From contig DGQP01000009.1 of the NCBI GenBank assembly GCA_002400415.1, positions 186,001 to 250,000 of the forward strand: DNA of 64,000 nt, given 5' to 3'. Positions 1 through 9,427 of the stretch are shown here, piece after piece; the stretch's first letter is position 1; every line of letters starts with the position of its first letter. The notes below the pieces were generated by a model that worked only from the letters and a program-made list of their open reading frames with translations, ran no database searches and was not told where the DNA came from. The translations under genes were made by a program, and so were the position numbers. Source of the DNA: Chitinophagaceae bacterium UBA4411 (GTDB taxonomy: Bacteria; Bacteroidota; Bacteroidia; Chitinophagales; Chitinophagaceae).

Positions 1-1307
1 CAGGGGAAAATAGTGATTACTCTTTCTAATTGTTGTTCTTTGGCTCTCAGCAATTCTTCCTCGCTATCAAAAAAAACTTCCCAGTGATCCATACTGAAGA
101 GTTCCATGCTCATACTGGCCACTTCCGCAATTTCTGTCGGGTACTCTTTGAACCCGTTCAATTCAAGGTCATGCGATAAAAAGGAGTGAATAGCATGACC
201 ACCTTCATGCACCATTGTGGTTACATCATCCAGCTGCCCGGCGGCATTCATAAAAATAAAAGGAGCACCGCTTTCCGCCAGTGGACAGTTATATCCGCCG
301 GGGGCTTTGCCTTTCCTGCTTTCCAGGTCCAGGTGGCCCATAGCTTTCATTTGCCGGAGGCACTCAGCAAAGAAGGGGCGTAATTTCGTAAAGCAGGCAA
401 TGGTTTTTTCGATGAGCTCTTCGCCTGTTTTAAAGGGACGAAGAGGTAGTATACCGGCTGGTTCTGCTTCCACATCCCAGGGGCGAAGTGTATCAAGCCC
501 CAGTTTTTTCTTTTTTGCTTCATAGATCTGGTTCACCAGTGGCATTACATGCAGTTTGACAGCTTCATGAAACTGGAAGCAATCTTCTTTGCTGTAATCA
601 AAGCGGCCCAATTCGGCAAAGCGAAAATCACGGAAGTTGGTAAAACCTGTGTTCAATGCCACCTGGTGGCGTTTTTTCAACAGATTTGTATATAGCTCAT
701 TTAACTGTTTTTTGTCTTCCAGTCTCCGGTTGTTAATCTTATGATACACCTCTTCTCTTAAATCCCTGCCGGGATCTTCTAAAAACTTAGCGGCTTGTTG
801 TAGGGTATATTCCTGGCCGTTTACCTGAACGGTCATTTTTCCCGCAATCACCCCAAACTGTTGCTGCATTACATTCAGGTCGGCCTGGATCGGGATATTA
901 GCTTCCCGGAACAGGTCAATATTCTTTTTTACGTTCCGCAGGTAGGTAAAATATTTTTGCTGATTAAGTTCTTTGGTAAAAGGGCAATCCAGTAGTTTTT
1001 TATTCAGCTTATCTGACCAGGGCTGTACCTTGGGCTGGATTTCCATCATGAAAAACGTAAATGCTTCTTCAAGCTCTTTATTTTCAGTATCACAGGTCAT
1101 CCGGATTTGCCTCCAGCAAGCATCCTCGCTGATTACGGCTTCCAGTTCACTGGCATCTTTCAGCCATTGTTCCAGGCCGGGTAAAGAACTGATCACACGT
1201 TCATCCAGGTTTTTAAAATAAGGTTCTAGTGAAGGCCAGTCTTTTACCGTAAAATCGACTGGTAAAAAATGACGGGGTAATTTTTGTATCACTGTGGTAG
1301 TACCCAT
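1..1307 (-). CDS. M3 family oligoendopeptidase (PepF-like), C-terminus cut off by window edge
   Basis: Zinc metallopeptidase of the thimet/PepF family, expected to cleave oligopeptides in the cytoplasm. Translating the minus strand from the ATG at 1307 gives about 435 open residues that run off the window start. The zinc motif HEGGH (family HEXXH) lies at residues 367-371, encoded near 195-209, with the downstream family segment (LNGFKEYPTEIAEVASMSME) intact. Family members are about 560-600 residues, so roughly 130 C-terminal residues lie outside. No signal peptide. The upstream gene on the same strand is separated by a terminator, so this is probably its own transcription unit. Confidence 0.85.
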   Translation of the reverse strand, partial: MGTTTVIQKLPRHFLPVDFTVKDWPSLEPYFKNLDERVISSLPGLEQWLKDASELEAVISEDACWRQIRMTCDTENKELEEAFTFFMMEIQPKVQPWSDKLNKKLLDCPFTKELNQQKYFTYLRNVKKNIDLFREANIPIQADLNVMQQQFGVIAGKMTVQVNGQEYTLQQAAKFLEDPGRDLREEVYHKINNRRLEDKKQLNELYTNLLKKRHQVALNTGFTNFRDFRFAELGRFDYSKEDCFQFHEAVKLHVMPLVNQIYEAKKKKLGLDTLRPWDVEAEPAGILPLRPFKTGEELIEKTIACFTKLRPFFAECLRQMKAMGHLDLESRKGKAPGGYNCPLAESGAPFIFMNAAGQLDDVTTMVHEGGHAIHSFLSHDLELNGFKEYPTEIAEVASMSMELFSMDHWEVFFDSEEELLRAKEQQLERVITIFP

Positions 1308-1318
1308 AGTATTATGAT

Positions 1319-1371
1319 AATAAAAAAGAACAAGCTACAAACACGGGCTGATGCCCGGAGCCGGTAGCTTG
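1319..1371 (-). terminator. Rho-independent terminator after the DUF5606 gene
   Basis: CAAGCTAC at 1331-1338 pairs with GTAGCTTG at 1364-1371, with an inner CGGGC/GCCCG stem (1344-1348/1353-1357). Read on the minus strand the stem is followed by TTCTTTTTTATT, a U-rich tail. It sits 20 nt after the stop of the DUF5606 gene and before the peptidase gene. Confidence 0.75.
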
Positions 1372-1391
1372 GTTATTAAAACAAGGTTTTC

Positions 1392-1973
1392 TTATTTCTT
1401 TTTGGGGGCGGCTTTTTTCTTCGGGGTTTCTTCAGTATCGGCTTTGGCAGCTTTCTTTTTAGCCGGCTTTTCGTCTGCAGCTTCCTCGGTCACCTCTTTT
1501 TTCTTCGCCGCTTTCTTCGCTGGCTTTTTCTCTTCGGCCACAACAGTTTCTTCTTTCACTTCCTCCACAGCTTCTGTTTCTTCAGGGAATTCAGTCAGTT
1601 TGATTTCAATATTATTTTTTTTCAAAATAGCAAACCACTTTACCATTTTCTTCATGTCGCTGTTATACACTCTTTCGAAATCCATATCAGGAAAAGCTTT
1701 CTCGAAATATTTCTTAACAGCAGCAGCATCTTTATCATCCGGCAAAGCTATTTCTGCTTTATCCATTGCATTAAAAACATCTACCAGGTTCACATTATCC
1801 CGGACGGTATATACTTCAATACTTTCCAGCTGTGAGAACTGGTGAATACGATTTGATACAAACCGGGTGCTTTTGTCTTCCAGGGAGCGAACAATGGCTC
1901 CGTCATTTTTACTATTGATCAGTTCAAACAAACCGGGCAAACCGGTTACGGCAACAAGTTTACTGTACTCCAT
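1392..1973 (-). CDS. DUF5606 family protein with Lys/Ala-rich tail
   Basis: A 193-residue cytoplasmic protein. Residues 1 to about 130 form a globular domain starting MEYSKLVAVTGLPGLFEL, which I recognise as DUF5606, a Bacteroidota family of unknown function. The rest is a low-complexity tail of KKPAKKAAKKK-type segments alternating with acidic runs, like histone-H1-type tails, which could bind nucleic acid; that is inference only. No enzyme motif is visible. The gene is monocistronic and ends in a clear terminator. Confidence 0.75.
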   Translation of the reverse strand: MEYSKLVAVTGLPGLFELINSKNDGAIVRSLEDKSTRFVSNRIHQFSQLESIEVYTVRDNVNLVDVFNAMDKAEIALPDDKDAAAVKKYFEKAFPDMDFERVYNSDMKKMVKWFAILKKNNIEIKLTEFPEETEAVEEVKEETVVAEEKKPAKKAAKKKEVTEEAADEKPAKKKAAKADTEETPKKKAAPKKK

Positions 1974-2133
1974 ATACGTTTAAATAATTATTAAGGAGCT
2001 GCAAGATACTTTAGTTCCGGGAAATGAGATCATTATAGTATGTTGTTGAAAAAATGTATTTAATTCCACGGGAAAAGGTGATCACGAAGGTTTAACTCCT
2101 TATAGACGTCCAATAGGCGTAATTATATGTTTT

Positions 2134-4983
2134 ATGCAGAGAATTAAGTTATTGCTGATACTTGTCTTTTTTTCAGGAATAGTTCAGGCTCAGAGTATTA
2201 AAGGGAAATTACTGGATCTTGTGGATAATAAGCCCCTGGCCGGGGCCACACTTCAGCTAAGGTCAGTAAAAGATTCCCTGAACCGCTATAATGTGATTTC
2301 AGACAGTAAGGGTGATTTTCTTTTTAATAGTATAACTACAGGATCTTATATTTTACAGATAACTTTTATTGGGTATGAAAATTTCAAACAATTTGCTGAT
2401 GTTACCGATTCAATTCCCAATGTAGACCTCGGATCATTATTTGTACCCAAATCGACTAAAGAGATTGCCGGTGTAACTGTGGTGTCGAAAATTCCGCCTG
2501 CACAGCAAAAAGGAGATACCACCCAGTATAATGCCAGCCAGTTTAAAGTGAATCCCGATGCTACTGTAGAAGACCTGGTTAAAAAAATGCCCGGCATTAC
2601 TGTTGATAAAGATGGAACCGTTACCGCACAAGGTGAGCAGGTAAAAAAAGTAACCATTGACGGCCGCGATTTTTTTGGTGATGATGCTTCAGCTGCTTTA
2701 AGAAATCTTCCATCAGAAGTAGTGGATAAAATACAGGTATTTGACAGGCTAAGCGACCAGGCACAATTAACAGGCGTGGATGATGGTAATTCTCAAAAAG
2801 CACTCAATATTGTTACCAAATCCGGTATGCGCAACGGGCAGTTTGGCCGTGTGTATGCCGGCGCGGGTACTGACAGCCGCTACCAGGCAGGTGGAAATAT
2901 GAGTTTCTTTAAAAACAACCGCCGTATTTCGTTGGTTGGATTAACAAATAATATTAATCAGCAAAATTTTGGCTCGCAGGACCTGCTGGGCCTTACCAGT
3001 AGCAGTGGCGGTGGTAATCGCGGCAACCGGGGTGGTGGTGGCAATCGTGGTGGTGGAAATTTTGGAGGCGGCAGTGACAATTTCGTGGTAGGCCAGCAAA
3101 GTGGTATCAGCAAGACCAATGCTGTTGGTATCAACTATTCTGATAAGTGGGGCTCAAAGATTGATGTAAGCGGAAGTTATTTCTTTAATAATAGCAACAC
3201 GGATAATAACCGGTTCTCCGGTACGCAATCATTTGTAAAGGCGGACTCTACCTTATTCCTCGATGATACTTCCCTTACCAAAGTCAGCAATTATAACCAC
3301 CGGATCAATTTCAGGATGGAGTACCGGATCGATTCATCAAACACAATCATCATCACACCGAATATCAGCTTTCAGAAAAATGATAACAGGAGTACGATCA
3401 GCAGTGCCAGTTATTACGATTTGCTGACTGGTCTTCAAAGTGAATCAAACAGCAGGACAAATACCCTGAATTCAGGCTATAACTTCAACAATAATATTTT
3501 GTATCGGCATGCTTTTGCCAAAAGAGGAAGAACTATTTCAGTAAATCTGAATACCAGTTTTAATGCCAGGTCGGGTGAAACTTATGTAGAGTCAGTCAAT
3601 AAATACTACAACAGTGGTAATGTCAACGACTCGTTGCAACAATACTCCGATAACCAGACCAACGGAAGGACAATTTCAACCAATATTGTTTATACAGAAC
3701 CTGTTGGTAAAAAGGGGCAGCTGCAATTCAACTTCAACCCTTCCTTTACAACGAATAAAGCAGATAAAATCACTTACCAGTTTGATGAAGCAGGAGGTAA
3801 ATATTCCATTTTTGATACCACCCTTTCCAACAAGTTTGATAATACATATAATACACAGAACGGGGGTATCACCTATCGTATTGGTGACAGGGATAATCAA
3901 TTTTCTGTTGGTGTGAGTTATCAAAATTCATCACTAAAAAGTGACCAGGTATTCCCGGAGATCGCAGCCGTGAACAGGAGTTTTTCTAATATCCTGTCGA
4001 ACATCCAGTTTCGCAGGAAATTATCAGCCCGCAGTAATATCCGGCTGTTCTACCGCGGTTCTGTTAATGCGCCATCGGTAAATCAATTACAAAACGTGAT
4101 TGATAACAGCAACCAGCTGAGAATGAGTACCGGTAACCCCGGCCTGGATCAGCAATACACACATATTTTATCGGGCCGTTACACTTATACAAACACCCAA
4201 AAAGGGCAAAGTTTTTTCGCCAACATTTTTGTACAAAAAGCAAGCGATTATGTGGCTAATGCCACCTACACGGCTGCAACAGATTCCCTGTTAGCTCCCG
4301 GCATTGTTCTGTACAAAGGATCACAGATTACCAAGCCGGTAAACCTGGATGGCTACTGGAGTTTCCGTTCTTTCTTTACCTATGGCCAACCGGTCAAGTT
4401 TATTAAATCAAATGTGAACCTGAATGCAGGGTTTACATATAGTAAAGTCCCGGGACTAGTAAATAATACTAGCACAATTTCCAATACGTATACTTACAGT
4501 ACCGGAATTGTTATTGCGAGTAATATCAGTGAACGGATCGATTTCAATGTATCGTACAACGCCAACTTTAACACGGTAAAAAATACTGTACAACCGCAGC
4601 TGAACCAGAATTATATTACTCAATCGGCAGGCTTGCAGTTAAACCTGCTGTCCAAATCCGGGTGGTTTCTTCAAAATGATATCAGTAACCAGACCTATAG
4701 CGGACTGTCAGAGGGATTCAATCAGAGTTTTTGGCTATGGAATGCAGGGGTTGGTAAAAAATTCCTGAAAAACAGGCGGGGGGAATTAAAACTTACAGTA
4801 TTTGACCTGTTGAAACAAAACCAGAGTATCACGAGAACAGTAGGTGACTCCTATGTACAGGATGTGCAAAACCTGGTGCTGAAACAATATTTCATGATGA
4901 CGTTTACTTATAGCCTGAAGAATTTTGGAAAAGCTAAAGCATCCGGCAACCAGGAGCGGAGAGACCGGATGCAAATGTTTTAA
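2134..4983 (+). CDS. TonB-dependent receptor-like outer membrane beta-barrel protein
   Basis: A 949-residue outer membrane protein. A signal peptide ends at VQAQ (residue 20). A carboxypeptidase-like regulatory domain follows (about 22-110), then a plug-like region (about 115-230) with VKKMPGITVDKDGTV and a VTIDGRDFFGDD segment typical of the OMP_b-brl_3 group. A Gly/Asn/Arg-rich loop lies near 290-315, and the remainder is aromatic, Asn-rich barrel sequence. No SusD partner is adjacent, so this is the solitary receptor type rather than SusC proper. The ligand is unknown. An ECF sigma gene starts 80 nt downstream on the same strand, but no anti-sigma signalling extension is visible. Confidence 0.85.
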   Translation: MQRIKLLLILVFFSGIVQAQSIKGKLLDLVDNKPLAGATLQLRSVKDSLNRYNVISDSKGDFLFNSITTGSYILQITFIGYENFKQFADVTDSIPNVDLGSLFVPKSTKEIAGVTVVSKIPPAQQKGDTTQYNASQFKVNPDATVEDLVKKMPGITVDKDGTVTAQGEQVKKVTIDGRDFFGDDASAALRNLPSEVVDKIQVFDRLSDQAQLTGVDDGNSQKALNIVTKSGMRNGQFGRVYAGAGTDSRYQAGGNMSFFKNNRRISLVGLTNNINQQNFGSQDLLGLTSSSGGGNRGNRGGGGNRGGGNFGGGSDNFVVGQQSGISKTNAVGINYSDKWGSKIDVSGSYFFNNSNTDNNRFSGTQSFVKADSTLFLDDTSLTKVSNYNHRINFRMEYRIDSSNTIIITPNISFQKNDNRSTISSASYYDLLTGLQSESNSRTNTLNSGYNFNNNILYRHAFAKRGRTISVNLNTSFNARSGETYVESVNKYYNSGNVNDSLQQYSDNQTNGRTISTNIVYTEPVGKKGQLQFNFNPSFTTNKADKITYQFDEAGGKYSIFDTTLSNKFDNTYNTQNGGITYRIGDRDNQFSVGVSYQNSSLKSDQVFPEIAAVNRSFSNILSNIQFRRKLSARSNIRLFYRGSVNAPSVNQLQNVIDNSNQLRMSTGNPGLDQQYTHILSGRYTYTNTQKGQSFFANIFVQKASDYVANATYTAATDSLLAPGIVLYKGSQITKPVNLDGYWSFRSFFTYGQPVKFIKSNVNLNAGFTYSKVPGLVNNTSTISNTYTYSTGIVIASNISERIDFNVSYNANFNTVKNTVQPQLNQNYITQSAGLQLNLLSKSGWFLQNDISNQTYSGLSEGFNQSFWLWNAGVGKKFLKNRRGELKLTVFDLLKQNQSITRTVGDSYVQDVQNLVLKQYFMMTFTYSLKNFGKAKASGNQERRDRMQMF

Positions 4984-5062
4984 TCAGGGCTAATATTATT
5001 ACCGGGCTCTGCTGTTCAATAGAAAATTTGCGTAATATCGTTGCCTGCTAAAAACGCAACGC

Positions 5063-5635
5063 TTGGATGAAAGGATATTAGTCGAACAACTGAAGCAGGG
5101 AGATGAATCCGCTTTTAAAACCATCGTTGAGACCTGGCAAAACATGGTCTACAACACGGCGTTGGGTATTGTGCAAAATGCCGAAGATGCGGAAGATATT
5201 GCACAGGAAACTTTTGTACAGGTGTACCAGTCAATCGGCTCTTTTAAAGGAGAATCCAAGTTTTCAACCTGGTTGTACCGGATTACTATTGCCAAGGCTT
5301 TGGACCATGAACGTCGTAAAAAACGCAAGAAACGTTTTGGATTTGTCCGGAGCCTTTTTGGTGAGGACAGCGAAGTGGTGGTCAATCCACCTGATTTTAA
5401 TCATCCCGGGGTGGTATTGGATAAAAAAGAAAAAGCAGCTACATTGTTTAAAACTATTGCAGAGCTTCCGGAAAACCAGCGTATCGCTTTTACCCTTCAT
5501 AAGGTAGATGGCCTTAGTTATCAGGAAGTTGCGGAGGTAATGGACACCACGGTTTCTTCGGTGGAATCGCTGATGCACCGGGCCAAAACCAACCTGAAAA
5601 AGAAGCTGGAGGATTATTATAAAGACAGAGAATAG
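5063..5635 (+). CDS. ECF-type RNA polymerase sigma factor (TTG start)
   Basis: A 190-residue sigma-70 family factor. Region 2 occupies about residues 8-75 (AEDIAQETFVQVYQSI, then FSTWLYRITIAKALDHERR) and region 4 about 130-180 (LPENQRIAFTLHKVDGLSYQEVAEVM with a recognition helix VSSVESLMHRAK). The only start giving the complete region 2 is TTG at 5063; no in-frame ATG lies nearby. It heads a cluster with a single-pass membrane protein and two CpxP/Spy-like proteins, suggesting an envelope-stress regulon. Confidence 0.9.
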   Translation: MDERILVEQLKQGDESAFKTIVETWQNMVYNTALGIVQNAEDAEDIAQETFVQVYQSIGSFKGESKFSTWLYRITIAKALDHERRKKRKKRFGFVRSLFGEDSEVVVNPPDFNHPGVVLDKKEKAATLFKTIAELPENQRIAFTLHKVDGLSYQEVAEVMDTTVSSVESLMHRAKTNLKKKLEDYYKDRE

Positions 5636-5676
5636 GCACAGGTTTTTGAGACCAGCCAACGTCAAACTAAACGAAT

Positions 5677-6027
5677 ATGAAAATGAGACCCGACATGGAC
5701 AAAAAAGTGCAGGAAACCCTTGAAAGCCTTGATGGCATTCAGCGGGCCGAGCCACAGCCGTTCTTCTATACCCGGGTGATTGGGCGCCTGCAACGTAATG
5801 ACAAGACAGTATGGGAAACCATGAGTTCATTTATCTCAAGACCGGTTGTTGTTTTTGCGGGTCTTTTTGTTATCCTGCTGGTCAATGCTTTTATGGTGCT
5901 GCGCCAGGATGCAACAACTACCAATACAGGTTTAACAGCCGATCAAACAGAGCAACTGGTGACAGATAATGAATATGTGCTGGCTACTAACAGCAGTTTT
6001 GATTATGAAAATATTGACCGTCCATGA
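5677..6027 (+). CDS. Single-pass membrane protein, putative anti-sigma factor
   Basis: 116 residues: about 48 hydrophilic N-terminal residues, one membrane segment (about 50-72, PVVVFAGLFVILLVNAFMVL) and a short outer tail. The order after an ECF sigma gene and the N-in topology suggest an anti-sigma factor, but the Zn-binding HxxxCxxC motif of ZAS anti-sigmas is absent, so this is context-based. Its stop overlaps the next start by 4 bp (ATGA), indicating translational coupling. A second ATG six bases in is an alternative start. Confidence 0.6.
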   Translation: MKMRPDMDKKVQETLESLDGIQRAEPQPFFYTRVIGRLQRNDKTVWETMSSFISRPVVVFAGLFVILLVNAFMVLRQDATTTNTGLTADQTEQLVTDNEYVLATNSSFDYENIDRP

Positions 6028-6539
6028 GCACTGCATCGAGAAATAAAAACCTGATCTTTATTATCGCAGTTTTATTACTGACAAATATTGCTGTGCTGGT
6101 TTATTTTTTAGTGTTTAAGAAACCAGAGGAACAACCCCGGTTCACCCAGGAAAAAAGAACCGGTATGGTAATAGAGATGTTGCAAAAGGAAGCCGGATTT
6201 ACGGATGAACAGATTGCAAAATATAAACAACTGAAAGACTTGCAGGAGAAGACAGTAAAACCGATGTTCGATGAAATGCGGAAAGCAAAAGATAGCCTGT
6301 TCCGGCTGATGACGAAGCCAGATATCAGTGACTCTGTTGTGAATAGTGTGGCCGATGTAATTGCACAAAAGCAAAAGGCTCTGGACTTACAGACATTCAA
6401 TCATTTTAAAAACGTAAGGGCACTGTGCAGGGACAAGGTGCAGGCGATAAAATATGATTCGGCAATTTTCAGGATGTTCAAAAAAATGGGTAAGCAAATG
6501 AAAAGAGGGGAACCAGCTGCCGAATCGAAAAAGGACTAG
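6024..6539 (+). CDS. Spy/CpxP-like periplasmic protein with N-terminal membrane anchor
   Basis: 171 residues with an N-terminal membrane segment (about 9-31) and a helical, charged periplasmic domain. The pattern FTDEQIAKYKQLKDLQEKTVKPMF resembles the LTxxQ-type helices of CpxP/Spy chaperones and CnrR-like heavy-metal sensors. In this context it could sense or buffer misfolded envelope proteins for the sigma factor upstream. It overlaps the preceding gene by 4 bp. Metal ligands are not obvious, with one Cys only. Confidence 0.65.
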   Translation: MSTASRNKNLIFIIAVLLLTNIAVLVYFLVFKKPEEQPRFTQEKRTGMVIEMLQKEAGFTDEQIAKYKQLKDLQEKTVKPMFDEMRKAKDSLFRLMTKPDISDSVVNSVADVIAQKQKALDLQTFNHFKNVRALCRDKVQAIKYDSAIFRMFKKMGKQMKRGEPAAESKKD

Positions 6540-6584
6540 AATAATTTTTTATATCGTTTAACTATACAAAACACAAATAACAAC

Positions 6585-6983
6585 ATGAAAAAACAAATTT
6601 TGTTCCTCGCTTTTGCAATGGCAGGATTCATCAGCGTTAATGCACAACCGGGTGGTGGTTTCCGCCGTACTATTGAAGAGAGGGTGGCAATAGTTCACCA
6701 GAAACTGGACAGTGCCTTTCATTTTGATGCAGCTAAGCAAGCACAGGTCGATACAGTATTTGCAAGTTTTTACCGTAAACAGGATGCAGTGAGGCAGGAA
6801 TTAATGAGTGGTGGTGAACGTCCTGATATGCAGGCATTGCGTGACAGGATGCAACCGATTACCGATGGACGGGATAAAGAATTAAAAGTGTTGTTAGGAG
6901 ATGATAAGTTCACTATCTGGAAAAATGATATAGAGCCGGCTATGAATCCAAGAAGAGGCCCGGGTGGCGGTGGCCGTAATTAA
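6585..6983 (+). CDS. Small secreted Spy/CpxP-like protein
   Basis: 132 residues with a cleavable signal peptide (MKKQILFLAFAMAGFISVNAQ) and a helical body beginning IEERVAIVHQKLDSAFHFDAAKQAQVDTVFASF. The repeated pattern of a helix, a QxxxV segment and basic residues resembles the Spy/LTXXQ fold, though I am less sure than for the preceding gene. Gly-rich tails sit at both ends (PGGGFRR, GPGGGGRN). It is the last gene of the sigma-factor cluster and ends in a strong hairpin. Confidence 0.6.
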   Translation: MKKQILFLAFAMAGFISVNAQPGGGFRRTIEERVAIVHQKLDSAFHFDAAKQAQVDTVFASFYRKQDAVRQELMSGGERPDMQALRDRMQPITDGRDKELKVLLGDDKFTIWKNDIEPAMNPRRGPGGGGRN

Positions 6984-7010
6984 AAGCGTTTTAGGGTTAA
7001 TGGTAATAAT

Positions 7011-7044
7011 AAGCCCCGGCTTTAATCAGACCGGGGCTTTTCTT
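7011..7044. terminator. Bidirectional terminator between converging genes
   Basis: AAGCCCCGG (7011-7019) pairs perfectly with CCGGGGCTT (7031-7039), followed by TTCTT on the plus strand. It lies between the stop of the Spy-like gene (6983) and the stop of the minus-strand gene (7082). Confidence 0.75.
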
Positions 7045-7081
7045 ATATGTACGAATTTCCACAGTGAATAATTAATTAACC

Positions 7082-9427
7082 TCAGCTTCGTTGCCTGAAA
7101 CCGATCAGGGATACCAGGCCCATTACAGCAATAGTAGAAAACAATAGTGTATTACTTCTCTTAGGCTGATCATTGATCGTTTCTGCAACCGAGGCATAAC
7201 CGGCGTCTGCAGGAATAAACCTCTCCTCTTCATTCAGCACCACATCCCAATCCTTATAAGTTTTACCGGTTAAATAGGCCAGCATTTCCATTTCGTCAGA
7301 ACGACGTTGCTTAAGCTCCTTCAGGTATTTTTTACCCGCATCACAGCTAAAATCGCCGGTGGCAGGATGTGTGACAATATACCTGGCCTGGTAGTTTTCA
7401 GTGTTGGGTGTAACCTGGAATACCAGGTCCTGCGGAAACTTATCCCGGTTATAGCGTACATGCAAACGGGTAAAATAAACGTTGTCTGAATAATCAAGAT
7501 CCTCATCATCATCTACGTCACTGTAATCATTCCAGTCACGGTTGATCCACCACACACCCGCCTGTACCAGGTCCTGTGTTGAGGGTGCGGTAGCTACACA
7601 GGGATCACATTTCACAAAATTCTTGGGGCTCACATCCCAGGCGTATTCCAGCATGGCCAGTGCCTTGCCTTCTTTGCTCCATTGGTGCTGGAATAAATTT
7701 GCATAGAAATTACCAAAATTGTTTTTTACAAACAAAGGCACATTTTTAGAAGTGGGTAATGATAATGTCCTGTAGTTGGTTGTTTCTATTCTCCCTTTTT
7801 TAGTAAACGCATACACGATCATATCCTGGTCACCATCTGCATTGGCCATTCCCAGCCGGATAGGTAACATGAATTTCGGGGATGAAAAACTGATCTGTAA
7901 AGGGCGAAGAAAATTACTGGGTAGCTTTTTCCTTTCTTCCTCATTCACTTTTACCACAAAAAACTTCAGGTTGCTTTTGATATAAGGTTCCAATACTTCA
8001 TCTGCAGCAGCAGGAAGCTTATACCCATTTTCATCCAACCAGGTTTTTAACCCCGAACTTTCTTTGGCACTGAGAATAAGAATATCGTACTCACCAACAA
8101 GATACTTGGCTTCTACCCTTACACCCAGGTCTTTTCGTTTGGCTGCACCAAAACCTGTTATAACTACTTCGTTTAACTGTACTCCTGCAATTTTCCCATT
8201 CAGCTGATCTTCCATTTTATACATTTCACAGGGGTTCCGGTCATAGTATTCTACCAGCCTTGGTTTGCTATATTCATTCAGGGTATTAAAAATGGCCTGG
8301 TCCACCACCTTAATATCTTTTTTCTGCAACACTACCGGCACAGGTACCACCATGGCAAAATCTTTCAGGTTGCCTTTAAAGTCATTGTACATGGTGATCA
8401 CATTCCTGTTTCCATCCCGCACAAGAATTACCTGTGATGTTTTATTCTTTAATGTTCCATCGGCTTTGCTGACATAGAAGCCGCAAAATGCAGCGGCTTC
8501 ATGCCCGACCATTGCTGCAAGGATGATTACCGCAGCTCCTTTTTTCATAATTGGCTTCATGACTATATGTTTTAGTTTTAAAAAGACAGCGAAGGATAAA
8601 ACAGCAGGGGACCAACTGAATTTTTTTGCTTTGAAAATTTTGTCCAGCACCGGAACCAGTGGCGCTGCTGTCACCAGTATCCAGAGAGGGGTGTTATATT
8701 TCCACTTAAATGCAGCGAGATAAAATGCAATGGCAGCAATCAGCACTGCCCATAGTATTCTTGCGACAGGATGATCCGGTGATGTTTTGGGGTCACTGAT
8801 CATAAAGAATGTGAATAACAATAAGCTGCCGGTACTCACAGAATGGACAAAATGATCCACCGGCCAACCAAGTACATATACCTGCCTCCAGTATAAAAGA
8901 CCTGTAAAAGTGAGCAGAAACGCTAAAGAGATGTCCAACTTTTGTACCCTCGTCACTACAATTGTACCCAGTGTAATAACGGTAAAAAAAATAACAGCAT
9001 TGCTGCCCCATTGCCCGGGGCTGAGCCATGCATCATTCGTAAAAAGCAAACAGGCCACAATGCCGAAAGCAGAAGGGTTGAAAATATGTTTTTTATTCCA
9101 ACGGAAGATATACTTGGAAGCAACCGTTAAAAAAGAGGCAACTAAACTTATTTGCCAGCTATTGGTCTTTAACAGAAGACACAAACTCATAGCACTGATC
9201 AAAACACTGAAGCCCCAGCGGTCAAATTCACGGGGCTTCATTAATCGCTTTGCCTTGATAGAATCAGCAGCATACTGGAACAACAGGCAGCCGGCAACAC
9301 TGATACTAATATGTTGCCAGTCAGCCTCCCATCCTAAAATGAGAACCCCATAACTTAAAAAAATAACCTGGAAGATAACCTGGAAATAGCGCGGATCAAG
9401 ACGCAGCTTTTGCTGTTGCATAAGCAA
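7082..9427 (-). CDS. RnfD/NqrB-like membrane domain joined to a DUF2330 domain
   Basis: A 781-residue ORF of two parts. Residues 1-289 are polytopic, with segments resembling RnfD/NqrB (SKYIFRWNKKHIFNPSAFGI; a WPVDHFVHSVSTGS segment; FMISDPKTSP), a family of flavin-bearing subunits in ion-pumping redox complexes. Residues from about 294 begin MKKGAAVIILAAMVGHEAAAFCGFYVS, which looks like a complete signal peptide followed by the typical DUF2330 start, and a final membrane helix plus basic end (about 757-781) closes the protein. Two in-frame ATGs at 8560 and 8548 could start DUF2330 as a separate protein, so this may be a true fusion or a lost stop between adjacent genes. No other rnf genes are near. 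Confidence 0.75.
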   Translation of the reverse strand: MLMQQQKLRLDPRYFQVIFQVIFLSYGVLILGWEADWQHISISVAGCLLFQYAADSIKAKRLMKPREFDRWGFSVLISAMSLCLLLKTNSWQISLVASFLTVASKYIFRWNKKHIFNPSAFGIVACLLFTNDAWLSPGQWGSNAVIFFTVITLGTIVVTRVQKLDISLAFLLTFTGLLYWRQVYVLGWPVDHFVHSVSTGSLLLFTFFMISDPKTSPDHPVARILWAVLIAAIAFYLAAFKWKYNTPLWILVTAAPLVPVLDKIFKAKKFSWSPAVLSFAVFLKLKHIVMKPIMKKGAAVIILAAMVGHEAAAFCGFYVSKADGTLKNKTSQVILVRDGNRNVITMYNDFKGNLKDFAMVVPVPVVLQKKDIKVVDQAIFNTLNEYSKPRLVEYYDRNPCEMYKMEDQLNGKIAGVQLNEVVITGFGAAKRKDLGVRVEAKYLVGEYDILILSAKESSGLKTWLDENGYKLPAAADEVLEPYIKSNLKFFVVKVNEEERKKLPSNFLRPLQISFSSPKFMLPIRLGMANADGDQDMIVYAFTKKGRIETTNYRTLSLPTSKNVPLFVKNNFGNFYANLFQHQWSKEGKALAMLEYAWDVSPKNFVKCDPCVATAPSTQDLVQAGVWWINRDWNDYSDVDDDEDLDYSDNVYFTRLHVRYNRDKFPQDLVFQVTPNTENYQARYIVTHPATGDFSCDAGKKYLKELKQRRSDEMEMLAYLTGKTYKDWDVVLNEEERFIPADAGYASVAETINDQPKRSNTLLFSTIAVMGLVSLIGFRQRS

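Noticed and set aside
1351..1845. Plus-strand ORF rich in Phe, Ala and Ser opposite the DUF5606 gene
   Set aside because: It is the reverse of the Lys/Ala-rich tail of a clear gene; composition is a by-product of that repeat-like sequence.
3001..3075. Short tandem GGT/GGC-rich repeats
   Set aside because: They encode a Gly/Asn/Arg-rich loop inside the TonB receptor; not a CRISPR or mobile repeat.
5264..5830. 188-residue minus-strand ORF across the ECF sigma and putative anti-sigma genes
   Set aside because: Antisense to two genes with clear family or context evidence; no domain seen in its translation.
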